In this document: positions 34,774 to 43,856 of the stretch, piece by piece
Layout of the letters: every line of letters begins with the position of its first letter
Numbering within the stretch: the first letter of the stretch is position 1
Position numbers and translations under genes: made by a program
Notes under the pieces: generated by a model
What the model was told of the DNA's origin: nothing
Databases searched by the model: none
Seen by the model: the letters and a program-made list of their open reading frames with translations, nothing else
Assembly (NCBI RefSeq): GCF_900156815.1
Contig: NZ_FTOT01000003.1
Coordinates: 372,001 to 436,000 of the forward strand
DNA from: Gemmobacter megaterium
Lineage (GTDB): Bacteria; Pseudomonadota; Alphaproteobacteria; Rhodobacterales; Rhodobacteraceae
Direction of reading: 5' to 3'
DNA length: 64,000 nt

Positions 34774-35901
34774 TCAGCGGCACAGCTCGGCGCCAAGGGC
34801 GCGCAGCATGGCCATGCAGGCATTCAGTTCGCTGTCCAGAATATACTCGTCAGGCTTGTGCGCGCGGGTGATCGAACCGGGGCCGCAGATGATGGCGGGA
34901 ATGCCCGCGCGGGCAAACAGCCCCGCCTCGGTGCCATAGCTGACCGACTGGCGCGGGGGCAGGCCCGAAATCCGGGCGGCCAGTGCCGCCAGTTCGTCGC
35001 TTTGCGCGGCCAATGCAGGATAGCGCGACAGCTCGCGCCGCAGTATCCCAGCGCCGGTTTCTGCGGCAAGCCGGTCTTGTTCGGCCAGCAGGATAGACAG
35101 AACCTCGTCCGCGTCCTGTCCCGGAATGGTGCGCAGCTCCACCTCCATCACGCAGCGATCCGGGATGACGTTCACCCCGATGCCGCCGCGGATGGTGCCA
35201 ACCTGAAGCGTGGAATGCGGCGGATCAAACAGCGCGTCCTGAACCGGGCCAGTGGCCAGCGCCGCCGCCATGTCGCCTGCACAGGCAGCCAGCCGTGCCG
35301 CCGGATAGATCGCGTTCAATCCCTGCGCCGGGGTCGAGGAATGGCCGCTTTGCCCGGCAAAGCCCAGTTCCATCGCCACCTTGCCCTTGTGCGACAGCAC
35401 AGGCTGCATGTCGCTGGGTTCGCCCACGATACACCCCATGGGCCGGGCGCAGAACTCGTCGATCCGGGCCAACAGGTGCGGAACACCCCGGCAGCCCAGT
35501 TCCTCGTCATAGGAAAATGCCAGATGAACGGGCCGTTGCAGTGGCATCGCCAGGAACTCGGGCACCATGGCAATCATACAGGCAAGAAAGCCCTTCATGT
35601 CCACGGCACCCCGGCCCGTAAGCCGCCCGCCTGCCTGCACCAGCCGGAATGGATCGCTGCCCCAGCCCGCCGGATCGGCAGGCACCACATCCATATGGCC
35701 CGACAAAACTTGGCCAGGCCGATCCGCCGGGCCAATGGTTGCAAACAGGTTTGCGCGGTCGGCCTCTGGCCCTGGCACAACATGGCAAGGCAGGCCATGC
35801 GCGGCAAGCGCGGCCTGAACCCGTGCGGCAATCTCGCCATTCGGCGTGCCACAGACAGAGGGGATGGCAACCAGATCTGCAAGGATGGCGGTCGGTGTCA
35901 T
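34774..35901 (-). CDS. ArgE-type M20 deacylase (third copy)
   Basis: 375-aa M20 hydrolase, more diverged than the pair at 3801 and 12104. ATG 35901 has AGGAG six bases upstream. Motifs: LSGHMDVVPAD, GAVDMKGFLACM, SYDEELGCRGV, GEPSDM, SGHSSTPAQG and a late His in TRAHKPDE. It should cleave an N-acyl amino acid or N-acyl diamine. It is upstream of the class III aminotransferase on the same strand (127-bp gap) and divergent from a PuuB-like oxidase, suggesting deacylation before transamination; E. coli handles putrescine with glutamyl groups rather than acetyl, so the parallel is only loose. Confidence 0.88.
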   Translation of the reverse strand: MTPTAILADLVAIPSVCGTPNGEIAARVQAALAAHGLPCHVVPGPEADRANLFATIGPADRPGQVLSGHMDVVPADPAGWGSDPFRLVQAGGRLTGRGAVDMKGFLACMIAMVPEFLAMPLQRPVHLAFSYDEELGCRGVPHLLARIDEFCARPMGCIVGEPSDMQPVLSHKGKVAMELGFAGQSGHSSTPAQGLNAIYPAARLAACAGDMAAALATGPVQDALFDPPHSTLQVGTIRGGIGVNVIPDRCVMEVELRTIPGQDADEVLSILLAEQDRLAAETGAGILRRELSRYPALAAQSDELAALAARISGLPPRQSVSYGTEAGLFARAGIPAIICGPGSITRAHKPDEYILDSELNACMAMLRALGAELCR

Positions 35902-36068
35902 GGCGGGCTCCTGCTTTGGGCCATTGAACACCGGCCCGCTGCGCAGAAGCTGCCGAAGGGACATCGACATACGGCATTCCCTGCGCCCATCGCCCTGCAA
36001 AACCCCGCTTCCCTGCGCCGAAACGGGGCCTAGACTGACCTGACACCCCATTGCCGAAAGCGCCCCCG

Positions 36069-37349
36069 ATGAAACTCGTCCCCTACTGGCTCGATACCCG
36101 CACCCCCTTTGCCTCTGCCGCGCAAGGCCCGGTAGAGGGGCGGGCTGATGTGGTTGTGATCGGCGGCGGATTTGCCGGCCTGTCCTGTGCGTTGGAACTG
36201 GCGCGGCGGGGCACCGATGTTGTGCTGCTGGAGGCAGGCGATGTGGGCGGGCTGGCCTCGGGGCGCAACGGGGGCCAGTGCAACACCGGCTTTTTCCATG
36301 ACTATGCCGAGATCATGCGCAAATATGGCGCAGAGACCGCACGCGGACTATTCCACAGCTACAACGCCGCCGTGGACGAGGTCGAGGCGATTGCAACGCG
36401 CGAGGGGATCGACTGTTCCTTTCGCCGGGTGGGCAAGCTGAAACTGGCCATGTCGCCTGCGGCCTTTGACGGGTTCCGCAAATATGTGGATCTGGTCAAC
36501 CGCGAAGCCGACCCCGAGGTCTATACCGTTCCCGCCAAGGATATCCGGTCGGAAATCGGGTCGGACATGTTCCACGGCGGGGTGATCTATCCGCGCAGTG
36601 GCATGTTGCATGTCGGCCGCTTCACCGTGGGAATGGCCGAAGCCGCCGTGCGCCATGGCGCCCGCATTCACACCGATACGCCGGTCACGGGACTTGTGCG
36701 GCTGAACGGCCATCGCCACCGGGTGGAAACCGCGCGCGGAACCATCGAGGCGGATCGCGTGGTTGTCGCCACCGGCATCTCCGCCAAGGGCCCGTTCGGC
36801 TGGTTCCGCCGCCGCATCGTACCGATCGGCAGCTTTGTCATCGCCACCGAACAGCTGCCGCAAGCGATGATCGACAGCGTCATCCCGAACCACCGCACGG
36901 TCACGGTGGCCAAGGGGCTGGGCCACTACTACCGCATCTCGCCCGACAACCGCATCATCTTTGGCGGGCGGGCGCAATTCGCCATCTCGTCGCCCAAGGT
37001 CGATGTCAGCAGCGGCGATATTCTTGTAAAGTCGATGAAGGAGATCCACCCCCAGCTGCGCGATGTGAAAATCGACTATTGCTGGGGCGGCATGATCGAG
37101 GCGACACGAGACCGTTTCGCCCGCGTCGGCGAACATGATGGGCTGTTCCATGTGCTGGGCTTCAGCGGCTCGGGTGTCCAGGAGGCCACGCATATGGGCA
37201 CCGAGGTCGCGCGGATGCTGTGCGGCGACACCATTGCCAACCCCTACCGCGCCCTTCCCTGGCCCGCGATCCCCGGTCATTTCGGCACGCCATGGTTCCT
37301 GCCGCTGGTCGGCGCGTGGTACAAGGCCAAGGAGATCATGGGCCGATGA
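36069..37349 (+). CDS. PuuB-like FAD-dependent oxidoreductase
   Basis: 426-aa FAD enzyme similar to gamma-glutamylputrescine oxidase. ATG 36069 is used: MKLVPYWLDTRTPF matches the aromatic N-terminal stretch before the Rossmann motif VVVIGGGFAGLSCA (28-41). ASGRNGGQCNTGF follows as the flavin-contact loop, and FSGSGVQEATHMG near the C-terminus is the second FAD element. The stop overlaps the next ATG (ATGA, 37346-37349), coupling it to a GNAT gene. It would oxidise an amine to aldehyde plus ammonia or amine; the exact amine is unknown. Confidence 0.88.
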   Translation: MKLVPYWLDTRTPFASAAQGPVEGRADVVVIGGGFAGLSCALELARRGTDVVLLEAGDVGGLASGRNGGQCNTGFFHDYAEIMRKYGAETARGLFHSYNAAVDEVEAIATREGIDCSFRRVGKLKLAMSPAAFDGFRKYVDLVNREADPEVYTVPAKDIRSEIGSDMFHGGVIYPRSGMLHVGRFTVGMAEAAVRHGARIHTDTPVTGLVRLNGHRHRVETARGTIEADRVVVATGISAKGPFGWFRRRIVPIGSFVIATEQLPQAMIDSVIPNHRTVTVAKGLGHYYRISPDNRIIFGGRAQFAISSPKVDVSSGDILVKSMKEIHPQLRDVKIDYCWGGMIEATRDRFARVGEHDGLFHVLGFSGSGVQEATHMGTEVARMLCGDTIANPYRALPWPAIPGHFGTPWFLPLVGAWYKAKEIMGR

Positions 37350-37804
37350 GCTTTGACCCGCGCACCATCGCGCCACAGGTCTGGCACCGCGATGGATACA
37401 CGCTGACGACCGACCGCACGCAGTTGGACATTGACCGCGTGCTGGGCTTTCTGACGCAGGATAGCTATTGGGCCAGCACCATGACGCGCGCACGGCTGGA
37501 ACGCGCGCTGGACGCGTCGCTGCCCATGGTGATCCACGATCCGTCAGGCGCGTTTGCGGGGTTTGGCCGTCTGGTGACCGACTACGCAACCTTCGCCTAC
37601 CTGCGCGATGTGTTCATCCTGCGTGACCATCGCGGCAAGGGGCTGGCCTCCTGGCTGGCCGTGGTCATCCGCACCCATCCCGAACTGACGCAGGTGACGA
37701 ACTGGCTGCTGTTCACCCGCGATGCGCAAGGCATCTATGAAAGGGCCGGATTCCGCCCCGTGCCCTACCCGGACGGCTATATGAAGGTTCCGCCCACCGC
37801 ATAA
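37346..37804 (+). CDS. Single-domain GNAT acetyltransferase
   Basis: 152-aa GNAT-fold protein translated from an ATG overlapping the stop of the FAD oxidase. The acetyl-CoA loop is RDHRGKGLASWLAVV (about 94-108), and the family's late motif is IYERAGFRPVPYP. Likely substrates are the amine or aldehyde-derived amines of the coupled oxidase. Nothing in the sequence defines the acceptor. Confidence 0.85.
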   Translation: MSFDPRTIAPQVWHRDGYTLTTDRTQLDIDRVLGFLTQDSYWASTMTRARLERALDASLPMVIHDPSGAFAGFGRLVTDYATFAYLRDVFILRDHRGKGLASWLAVVIRTHPELTQVTNWLLFTRDAQGIYERAGFRPVPYPDGYMKVPPTA

Positions 37805-37842
37805 CCACAGGCTATCCCTGCCATTCCCCTTTGAATTGGCCG

Positions 37843-37891
37843 TGCCTGCCGCCCCGGTGCAACCTGCGACGGCAACCAGACGAGGCAGGCA
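37843..37891 (+). promoter_or_regulatory. Inverted repeat enclosing the hyuA ribosome site
   Basis: TGCCTGCC (37843-37850) and GGCAGGCA (37884-37891) are perfect 8-bp inverted repeats. The right arm covers the purine-rich ribosome site and the A of the start codon. Folding would hide the start; the lysR leader at 41877-41926 has a similar arrangement with the same TGCCTGCC core. Confidence 0.45.
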
Positions 37892-39921
37892 TGGCATATC
37901 GTATCGGGGTCGATGTCGGCGGATCCTTCACCGACTTTGCAGTGTTCAACGAGGCGGATGCCTCGATCACCACGCTCAAGGTGTTCTCCCGCCCCGACGC
38001 ACCGGGGCAAGAGATTGTCGCGGGGCTGCGGGCCCTGGCAGACCGGCACGGGATCGACCCGCGCGAGGTGGCCTATTTCACCCATGGCACCACGGTGGGG
38101 GTCAACACCGTGATCCAGCGCAACGGCCATGACATCGCGCTGTTCACGACCCGCAACTTCGAGGATGTGCTTCAGGTTGCGCGTCTGAAAATTCCGCAGA
38201 TCCACAACCTCTACTCCCGCCGCCCCGATCCGTTGATTCCGCGCAACCGTGTGTTCGGTATCGACGAGCGGACAGAGGCGACGGGCACCGTGCTTAAATC
38301 CCCCGACCCCGAGGATGTGGCGCAGGCGGTGGCGGCAGCACGGGCGGCGGGCTGTGCGGGGATCGTGCTGGCATTCCTGCATTCCTACCGCAATCCGGCC
38401 AACGAGCGCGCCGTGCGCGACATGATTGCCGACATTGCGCCCGATCTGCCGGTGTTCTCGTCGGCCCAAACCTGGCCGATCATCCGCGAATACGAACGGA
38501 CCATCACGGCGGTGATTTCCGGTTACGTCCAGCCGCGCGTCGCCACCTATCTGGACCGTTTCGAAGAGGTGCTGCGCGCCCAGGGTGTCGCCTGCCCGCT
38601 GCACATCACCAAGACCAACGGCGGCGTCATGGGCATTGAACAGGCCCGCGCCGAATGCGTGCAGATGATCCTGTCGGGCACCGCCTCGGGCGTGATCGGC
38701 GCGGGCTATCTGGCGCAGGCCTACGGCTATCCGCGCGTCCTTAGCCTCGACATCGGCGGCACTTCGGCGGATGTGGCCGTCATCCTCGACGGGCAGGCGC
38801 AATATGGCGTGGGCGAGGTGATCGGGGATTTCCAGATCCACGTGCCGTCGGTGTCGGTCTCGTCTGTCGGGCAAGGGGGCGGGTCGGTTGCCTGGATCGA
38901 CCCTTTGGGCATCTTGAAGGTGGGGCCGGACTCAGCCGGTTCCACCCCCGGCCCCGCCTGCTATGGCCGGGGCGGCACACGGCCCACGATCACCGATGCG
39001 ATGGCGGCCTCGAACCTGATCGGCCACACCCCCCTTGGTTATGGCGCTGTCACGGTGGACCACACCGCAGCCCGCAACGCGCTGGCACCGCTGGCAAGCC
39101 GGCTGGGCATCTCGGTCGAGGACGTGGCATCGGACATCATCGCCATCTCGGTTTCGTCCATGTATGCCGAGGTTTCGGGCCTGACCTCGCGCTTTGGCAT
39201 CGACCCGCGGGAATTCCACCTGTTCGCCTTTGGCGGGGCGGGGGCGATGCTGGCCTGTTTTCTGGCGCGCGAATTGAACATGCAGGGCGTTGTCGTCCCG
39301 CCGACACCGGGCGTGGTGTCCGCCTTGGGCGGGCTGATCGCGGATCTCAAGAACGACTTCATCCGAACGCTCTATCTCGATGTGACTCCGGCCGGGCTGG
39401 CCACCTTGCCGGACGCGGTGGCAGCCTTGCAGACAACGGCGCGCGACTGGCTTCGGTCCCAGCAATTTTCTGGCGAAGGGCAGATCCGGCTGTCGGCCGA
39501 CATGCGCTATGCCGGGCAAAGCTACGAGATCGAAACCCCGCTGGATCCGGCCGACCTGTCGGTTCAGGCCATCGGCGCGGCCTTTCATGCCGAACATACC
39601 CGGCTTTACGGCCATGCCGATGCCCACGCGCCCATGCAGTTGGTGAACCTGCGGCTGGTGATCGCCGGCGCGACGCCGAAACCGGCGATCCGCGAAATTC
39701 CGGTTGCCACCGCCCACGCGCGGCCCGTGGCAACCGTTGCCGCCTGGTTTGATGGCGTCGCACATCAAGTGCCCGTCTATGCCCGTGCGGATCTGCGCGC
39801 CGGGCATCACCTGCACGCGCCCGCGATCATCGGGCAGGACGATACCACCACCGTTGTCCCCCCCGGCTTTGCCATTGCCGTCGAGCGGTTCGGCAACCTT
39901 GTCATCACCCCGGAGGCCTGA
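37891..39921 (+). CDS. hyuA: HyuA: hydantoinase/oxoprolinase family, subunit A
   Basis: 676-aa ATP-dependent subunit of the N-methylhydantoinase/5-oxoprolinase/acetone carboxylase family, which phosphorylates and opens a cyclic amide or activates a carbonyl. N-terminal Hydant_A_N domain: IGVDVGGSFTDFAVF (phosphate 1 motif), YFTHGTTVGVNTVIQR. Central actin-like fold: LDIGGTSADVAVI (phosphate 2), SSVGQGGGSVAW, DSAGSTPGPACYGRGGT. The C-terminal part carries MRYAGQSYEIETPL. It is 3 bp from hyuB, so the two form the usual AB enzyme. Hydantoin, N-methylhydantoin, oxoproline or a lactam are possible substrates. Confidence 0.93.
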   Translation: MAYRIGVDVGGSFTDFAVFNEADASITTLKVFSRPDAPGQEIVAGLRALADRHGIDPREVAYFTHGTTVGVNTVIQRNGHDIALFTTRNFEDVLQVARLKIPQIHNLYSRRPDPLIPRNRVFGIDERTEATGTVLKSPDPEDVAQAVAAARAAGCAGIVLAFLHSYRNPANERAVRDMIADIAPDLPVFSSAQTWPIIREYERTITAVISGYVQPRVATYLDRFEEVLRAQGVACPLHITKTNGGVMGIEQARAECVQMILSGTASGVIGAGYLAQAYGYPRVLSLDIGGTSADVAVILDGQAQYGVGEVIGDFQIHVPSVSVSSVGQGGGSVAWIDPLGILKVGPDSAGSTPGPACYGRGGTRPTITDAMAASNLIGHTPLGYGAVTVDHTAARNALAPLASRLGISVEDVASDIIAISVSSMYAEVSGLTSRFGIDPREFHLFAFGGAGAMLACFLARELNMQGVVVPPTPGVVSALGGLIADLKNDFIRTLYLDVTPAGLATLPDAVAALQTTARDWLRSQQFSGEGQIRLSADMRYAGQSYEIETPLDPADLSVQAIGAAFHAEHTRLYGHADAHAPMQLVNLRLVIAGATPKPAIREIPVATAHARPVATVAAWFDGVAHQVPVYARADLRAGHHLHAPAIIGQDDTTTVVPPGFAIAVERFGNLVITPEA

Positions 39922-39924
39922 GCC

Positions 39925-41868
39925 ATGGCGATCGACCAGCGCAACCTGTCGGTACTTGCGAATTTTTGCGGGGCGGCGGCCGATGCCATGGCCTTTACCC
40001 TGATGCGCACCGCGCATTCCGCCTTTGTGAAGGAAACCGAGGATTTCTCGTGCACCATCGTGACAAAGGACGGGCTTGCCTTTGCCAACCCGCGCCAGTT
40101 CGGGGCGCCATGGTATTCCGGTATCGACTATGGCCCCTTGCTGCGGATGTTCGACTATGCCGAAGGCGACATCTGCATCACCAATGACCCCTACGAGGGG
40201 CACGTGGCCACCCATACCCCCGACATCCACATCTGGAAGCCGGTGTTCTGGCAGGGCCAACTGGCCTGTTTCGTTGTCGGCCACATCCATAACACCGATG
40301 TCGGCGGCGCAGTCCCCGCCAGCCTGTCGCGCAGCCTGTCCGAGATAGAGCAGGAAGGCATCCGCATTCCGCCGGTGAAGCTGGTGGAAGGGGGCGTGAT
40401 GAACGCGTTTGTCGCCCGCGTGCTGCGCACCAATGTTCGGATGCCGGATCAGAACTGGGGCGATCTGACCGCACAGATCGCATCGGTCAACATCGGTGAA
40501 CGCAAGATCCACGAGATCATCCGCCGTTTTGGCTATGACGATTTCATGGATGGGGTGGAACAGATCCTCGACTATGCCGAGGCGCAGGCCCGCGCCATTC
40601 TGGCCCGCGTGCCGGATGGCGATTATTTCTTTGCCGATTACGCCGACGAGGATTCCGTGGGCGGCAAACCTTGCCGCATCGCCCTGACGCTGAAAGTGCG
40701 CGGCGACGAAGTGGTGCTGGACTACACCGGATCCGACCCGCAACTGGGATCGTCGCTGAACATGCCCACAGGCGGGGTGGAACGCCACCCGCTGGTGATG
40801 GTGGGGCTGACCTATGTGCTGTTCACGCTGGACAATTCCCTGTTGCTGAACGCTGGCACCCTGCGCCCGGCGCGCGCCATCCTGCCCGAAGGCACCGTGG
40901 TCAACTGTCAGAAACCCGCGGCTGTCGGAATGCGCTCGCTGACCTGCGCCATGACGCAGATTGTGACGGTCGGCGCCTTTGTGCAGGCGCTGCCGGATCT
41001 GATGCCTGCCGCATCGCCGGGCGGGAATGCGATCATGAACGTCAAGACCGCGGCGCGGAACGGCAAGCCCATCATGGCCTCGATCGGGCCAGTTGGCGGC
41101 GGGGGCGGGGGCACGCCCTTTGGCGACGGGTCGGACGGCGCAGGCGGCGCCACCGGGTTTCTGCGCAATACCCCGATCGAAATCACCGAGGCCGAGGTGC
41201 CGATCCGCTTTCTGCGCTATGGGCTGGAGCCGGACACCGGCGCACCGGGCAAATATCGGGGCGGTCTGTCGGCGGTGATGGAATTTCACATCACCCAGCC
41301 CGAAACCGTGGTCACGGCGCGCAACCGCAACCGTTCGGTCATGCCGGGCTGGGGGGTGGCGGGGGCGCAACCGGGCAAGGTCTCGCAGTTCATCCGCAAC
41401 CCCGGACAGGGCGCACAACACCTGCGCAACACCGATCTGGTGGCATGCCAGCCCGATGACGTGATCCGCGTCATCGGCCCCGGCGCCGGCGGTTGGGGCC
41501 ATCCGTTCGACCGCGACCCTGAACAGGTCTTGCAGGATGTGCGTCAGGGCTATGTCTCGGCGGCCAGCGCGCTGGCGGATTATGGGGTGGTTCTGGCGGG
41601 GAACGCCATCGACACGACCGCAACCGCCGCCCGCCGCGCCACCCGTACCATCCCACCCGGCCCCTACAGCTTTGGCGCAGAGCGCATGGCCTTCGAAGCG
41701 GTCTGGACGCCGGATCGCTATGCCCTGCTGACAGCATTCCTCGCATCGGTTCCGGTCGGTTGGCGGTTCTTTCTGAAACACCGCGTGTTCGATGCGGTGG
41801 CTGCGGCGCCCGAAACGGCGGATCTGCCCGCGATTTTCGCGGGGCTGCGCGCCCGGTATGCGCTGTAA
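39925..41868 (+). CDS. hyuB: HyuB: hydantoinase/oxoprolinase family, subunit B
   Basis: 647-aa hydrolytic partner of HyuA. AFTLMRTAHSAFVKETEDFS, ITNDPYEGHVATHTPD, HIHNTDVGGAVPASLSR (metal-binding region in acetone-carboxylase-type relatives), LDYTGSDPQLGSSLNMPTGG and the glycine-rich GGGGGGTPFGDGSDGAGG all match Hydantoinase_B. The end GWGHPFDRDP is typical. It is followed after 60 bp by lysR on the same strand, and the pair probably answers to that regulator. Confidence 0.93.
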   Translation: MAIDQRNLSVLANFCGAAADAMAFTLMRTAHSAFVKETEDFSCTIVTKDGLAFANPRQFGAPWYSGIDYGPLLRMFDYAEGDICITNDPYEGHVATHTPDIHIWKPVFWQGQLACFVVGHIHNTDVGGAVPASLSRSLSEIEQEGIRIPPVKLVEGGVMNAFVARVLRTNVRMPDQNWGDLTAQIASVNIGERKIHEIIRRFGYDDFMDGVEQILDYAEAQARAILARVPDGDYFFADYADEDSVGGKPCRIALTLKVRGDEVVLDYTGSDPQLGSSLNMPTGGVERHPLVMVGLTYVLFTLDNSLLLNAGTLRPARAILPEGTVVNCQKPAAVGMRSLTCAMTQIVTVGAFVQALPDLMPAASPGGNAIMNVKTAARNGKPIMASIGPVGGGGGGTPFGDGSDGAGGATGFLRNTPIEITEAEVPIRFLRYGLEPDTGAPGKYRGGLSAVMEFHITQPETVVTARNRNRSVMPGWGVAGAQPGKVSQFIRNPGQGAQHLRNTDLVACQPDDVIRVIGPGAGGWGHPFDRDPEQVLQDVRQGYVSAASALADYGVVLAGNAIDTTATAARRATRTIPPGPYSFGAERMAFEAVWTPDRYALLTAFLASVPVGWRFFLKHRVFDAVAAAPETADLPAIFAGLRARYAL

Positions 41869-41876
41869 GGCAGTTG

Positions 41877-41926
41877 TGCCTGCCCCGGCCCTGTGGGATC
41901 CTTGGCCGATACCATCGGGGCAGGCA
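41877..41926 (+). promoter_or_regulatory. 11-bp inverted repeat before lysR start
   Basis: TGCCTGCCCCG (41877-41887) and CGGGGCAGGCA (41916-41926) pair perfectly around 28 bases. The right arm contains the lysR ribosome site (ATG at 41929) and the left arm begins eight bases after the hyuB stop. It may act as attenuator, translation gate or autoregulatory operator. Confidence 0.5.
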
Positions 41927-41928
41927 GG

Positions 41929-42801
41929 ATGAACGCGCGCCAGCTTGAAGTTTTTCGGGCCATCATGCGGGACGGATCGGTCACTGGCGCGGCCAATTCG
42001 CTGGCTGTGTCGCAACCCGCCGTCAGCAAGGTGTTGCACCATCTGGAAAGCCAGTTGAACTACCACCTGTTCGAACGTATCGGCGGGCGTCTTGTGCCGA
42101 CGATGGAGGCGCATCTGCTGTACGAGGATGCAGACCGCGTGTTCCGCGAGATCGAAAGCCTCAAGCATCTGGCTCATAGCATCGGGGAACACAAGATCGG
42201 CCTGTTGCGCATCGGGGCCAGCCCTCCCATCACCTATTCCGTGCTGGCGCAGGCACTGGTCCAGTTCCGCGCCAGCCACCCGACGGTCAAGGTGCATCTG
42301 CACGCCCTGCCCAAGAAGGAAATCACCGAACAGTTGATCCTAGGCGAGATAGATCTGGCCGTTACCCTATCCACCATCCAGGCGCCGACCGTCCGGACAG
42401 AGATCCTGGCACCGATCCCCGTGATGGTCGTGCTGCGTGAGGATGATCCGCTGGCCGCACTGGAACGGATCGGCCCGCCCGACCTGGCCGGAAGAGAGCT
42501 GATCTCATACGGCAACCATGCCGATGTCGCCCCGGCCTTGAACGCAGCATTCGCGCAGCACGGCATGGTGCGCGAAGTCTCGATCCAGATCGGGTCGTCC
42601 ATCGGGGCCGTCCCGCTTGTATCCGGGGGGCTGGGCATCGGGTTGGTTGACGGGCTGGTCCGGTGGAGCAACTTTGCCGGGCTGGTCGCGCGGCCCTTTG
42701 CACCGACCGTGAACATGAACGTCGCCATTTCCACCAATGCCGCGCGTCCGATGTCGCGGTTCTACGAGCCGTTCCTGAAATCCATCCGCGCCCTGCTGTA
42801 G
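41929..42801 (+). CDS. LysR-type transcriptional regulator
   Basis: 290-aa LTTR: winged HTH at about 4-62 (RQLEVFRAIMRDGSVTGAAN, SQPAVSKVLHHLES) and a periplasmic-binding-protein-like effector domain from about 90. ATG 41929 is taken; the alternative at 41893 lies inside the inverted repeat and lacks a ribosome site. It lies downstream of hyuAB rather than divergent, so it may control that operon, its own gene, or distant sites such as the CATAA-N7-TTATG dyads. The effector is unknown. Confidence 0.92.
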   Translation: MNARQLEVFRAIMRDGSVTGAANSLAVSQPAVSKVLHHLESQLNYHLFERIGGRLVPTMEAHLLYEDADRVFREIESLKHLAHSIGEHKIGLLRIGASPPITYSVLAQALVQFRASHPTVKVHLHALPKKEITEQLILGEIDLAVTLSTIQAPTVRTEILAPIPVMVVLREDDPLAALERIGPPDLAGRELISYGNHADVAPALNAAFAQHGMVREVSIQIGSSIGAVPLVSGGLGIGLVDGLVRWSNFAGLVARPFAPTVNMNVAISTNAARPMSRFYEPFLKSIRALL

Positions 42802-42805
42802 CCTT

Positions 42806-42822
42806 GCCAAAGGAACTTTGGC
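42806..42822. terminator. Small dyad after lysR
   Basis: GCCAAAG-GAA-CTTTGGC, a 7-bp perfect inverted repeat just behind the lysR stop. It could be a weak terminator or an operator for the GNAT gene at 42930. Confidence 0.35.
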
Positions 42823-42929
42823 GCCAGACCCGCGAAACGCCAGATCCTGCGGCAGAGGCACAGGGCTGGGGGCTGGTCGCGTGGCGGGCTCCGTGCGAAA
42901 AGAATACAGACCAGCAGGGGGAGGGGCCG

Positions 42930-43811
42930 ATGTCTCAGCACGATTCGATGGATCTCGACCATTATTCCATCACTGCGCGACCGCTGACGGACACCGACCT
43001 GCCACGCCTGCACGAACTGACGGTCGGGGTTGGCTGGCCCCATCGCACCGAAGATCTGCGCATGTTGATGACGCTGGCGCAGGGCTATGTCGCCTGCGAT
43101 GAAATCGGGCGCGTCAGCGGATCGGCCCTGTGGTTCCCGATGGGCGATCATGCGGCCAGCGTCGGGATGGTGATCACGACGCCCCGGATGCAATCGCGCG
43201 GGGCGGGGCGCTGGCTGATGGATCTGGTGCTGCGCGACGCAGGCGACCGGGAAATCGTGCTGAACGCCACTCCGCAGGGAGTGCGGCTGTATGAACAGCT
43301 TGGCTTTCAGACCTGTCAGATCGGCCATCAGCGACAGGGCGAAGCGATGGCCCCGCCACCGCCGCCGCCACTGCCCGGCCTGACCCTGCGCGCGATGGCG
43401 CCCGAGGACAGCCCTGCGATCCTGCGGCTGGATCGCGCGGCAACCGGACACCCGCGCGACGCCGCGCTGCACGAGATCCTGCCGCATTCCGAAGGCGTGG
43501 TCCTGCTGGATGCGACGGGCGGGATCGTGGGCCATGCCCTGTTGCGCACGTTCGGGCGCGGACAACTGATCGGGCCGCTGGCCGCCCGAAACGACGCCGA
43601 GGCAATTGCCCTGGCCAGCAGCCTGATCGCGGCCCATACCGGGCAATTCCTGCGCATCGACACACTGATGCTGAAAGGTCCGTTCGCGGATTTCCTCGAT
43701 CATTGCGGAATGCCGGTCGCCAGCACCATGACGCATATGTGGCTCAACCGCCGCCTGCGCGAACCGACCGGGCCGCGCAACTATGCAATGATCAGTCAGG
43801 CGCTGAACTAG
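42930..43811 (+). CDS. Tandem GNAT-domain acetyltransferase (second copy)
   Basis: 293 aa with two GNAT folds, preceded by GGGGAGGGG before ATG 42930. Domain 1 (about 10-145) contains the CoA loop MQSRGAGRWLMDLV and LYEQLGFQTCQIG; domain 2 (about 155-280) holds GQLIGPLAARNDAEAIALAS. The linker is a seven-proline run (residues about 142-150). The architecture and the C-terminal SQALN match the protein at 14668 (SQALC), so both belong to one small family found beside FAD oxidases and hyuAB here. The acceptor is unknown. Confidence 0.83.
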   Translation: MSQHDSMDLDHYSITARPLTDTDLPRLHELTVGVGWPHRTEDLRMLMTLAQGYVACDEIGRVSGSALWFPMGDHAASVGMVITTPRMQSRGAGRWLMDLVLRDAGDREIVLNATPQGVRLYEQLGFQTCQIGHQRQGEAMAPPPPPPLPGLTLRAMAPEDSPAILRLDRAATGHPRDAALHEILPHSEGVVLLDATGGIVGHALLRTFGRGQLIGPLAARNDAEAIALASSLIAAHTGQFLRIDTLMLKGPFADFLDHCGMPVASTMTHMWLNRRLREPTGPRNYAMISQALN

Positions 43812-43826
43812 GAACGTCCATTGCCG

Positions 43827-43845
43827 CGCCCGCTTGCAGCGGGTG
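43827..43845. terminator. Hairpin between convergent genes
   Basis: CGCCCGC-TTGCA-GCGGGTG forms a 7-bp stem with one G-U between the GNAT stop and the minus-strand Lrp stop. Confidence 0.5.
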
Positions 43846-43856
43846 GCGGGCCGTGC

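Noticed and set aside
38932-42303. 1123-codon open frame on the minus strand
   Set aside because: It lies antisense to hyuA, hyuB and part of lysR; the product is low-complexity and family-less.
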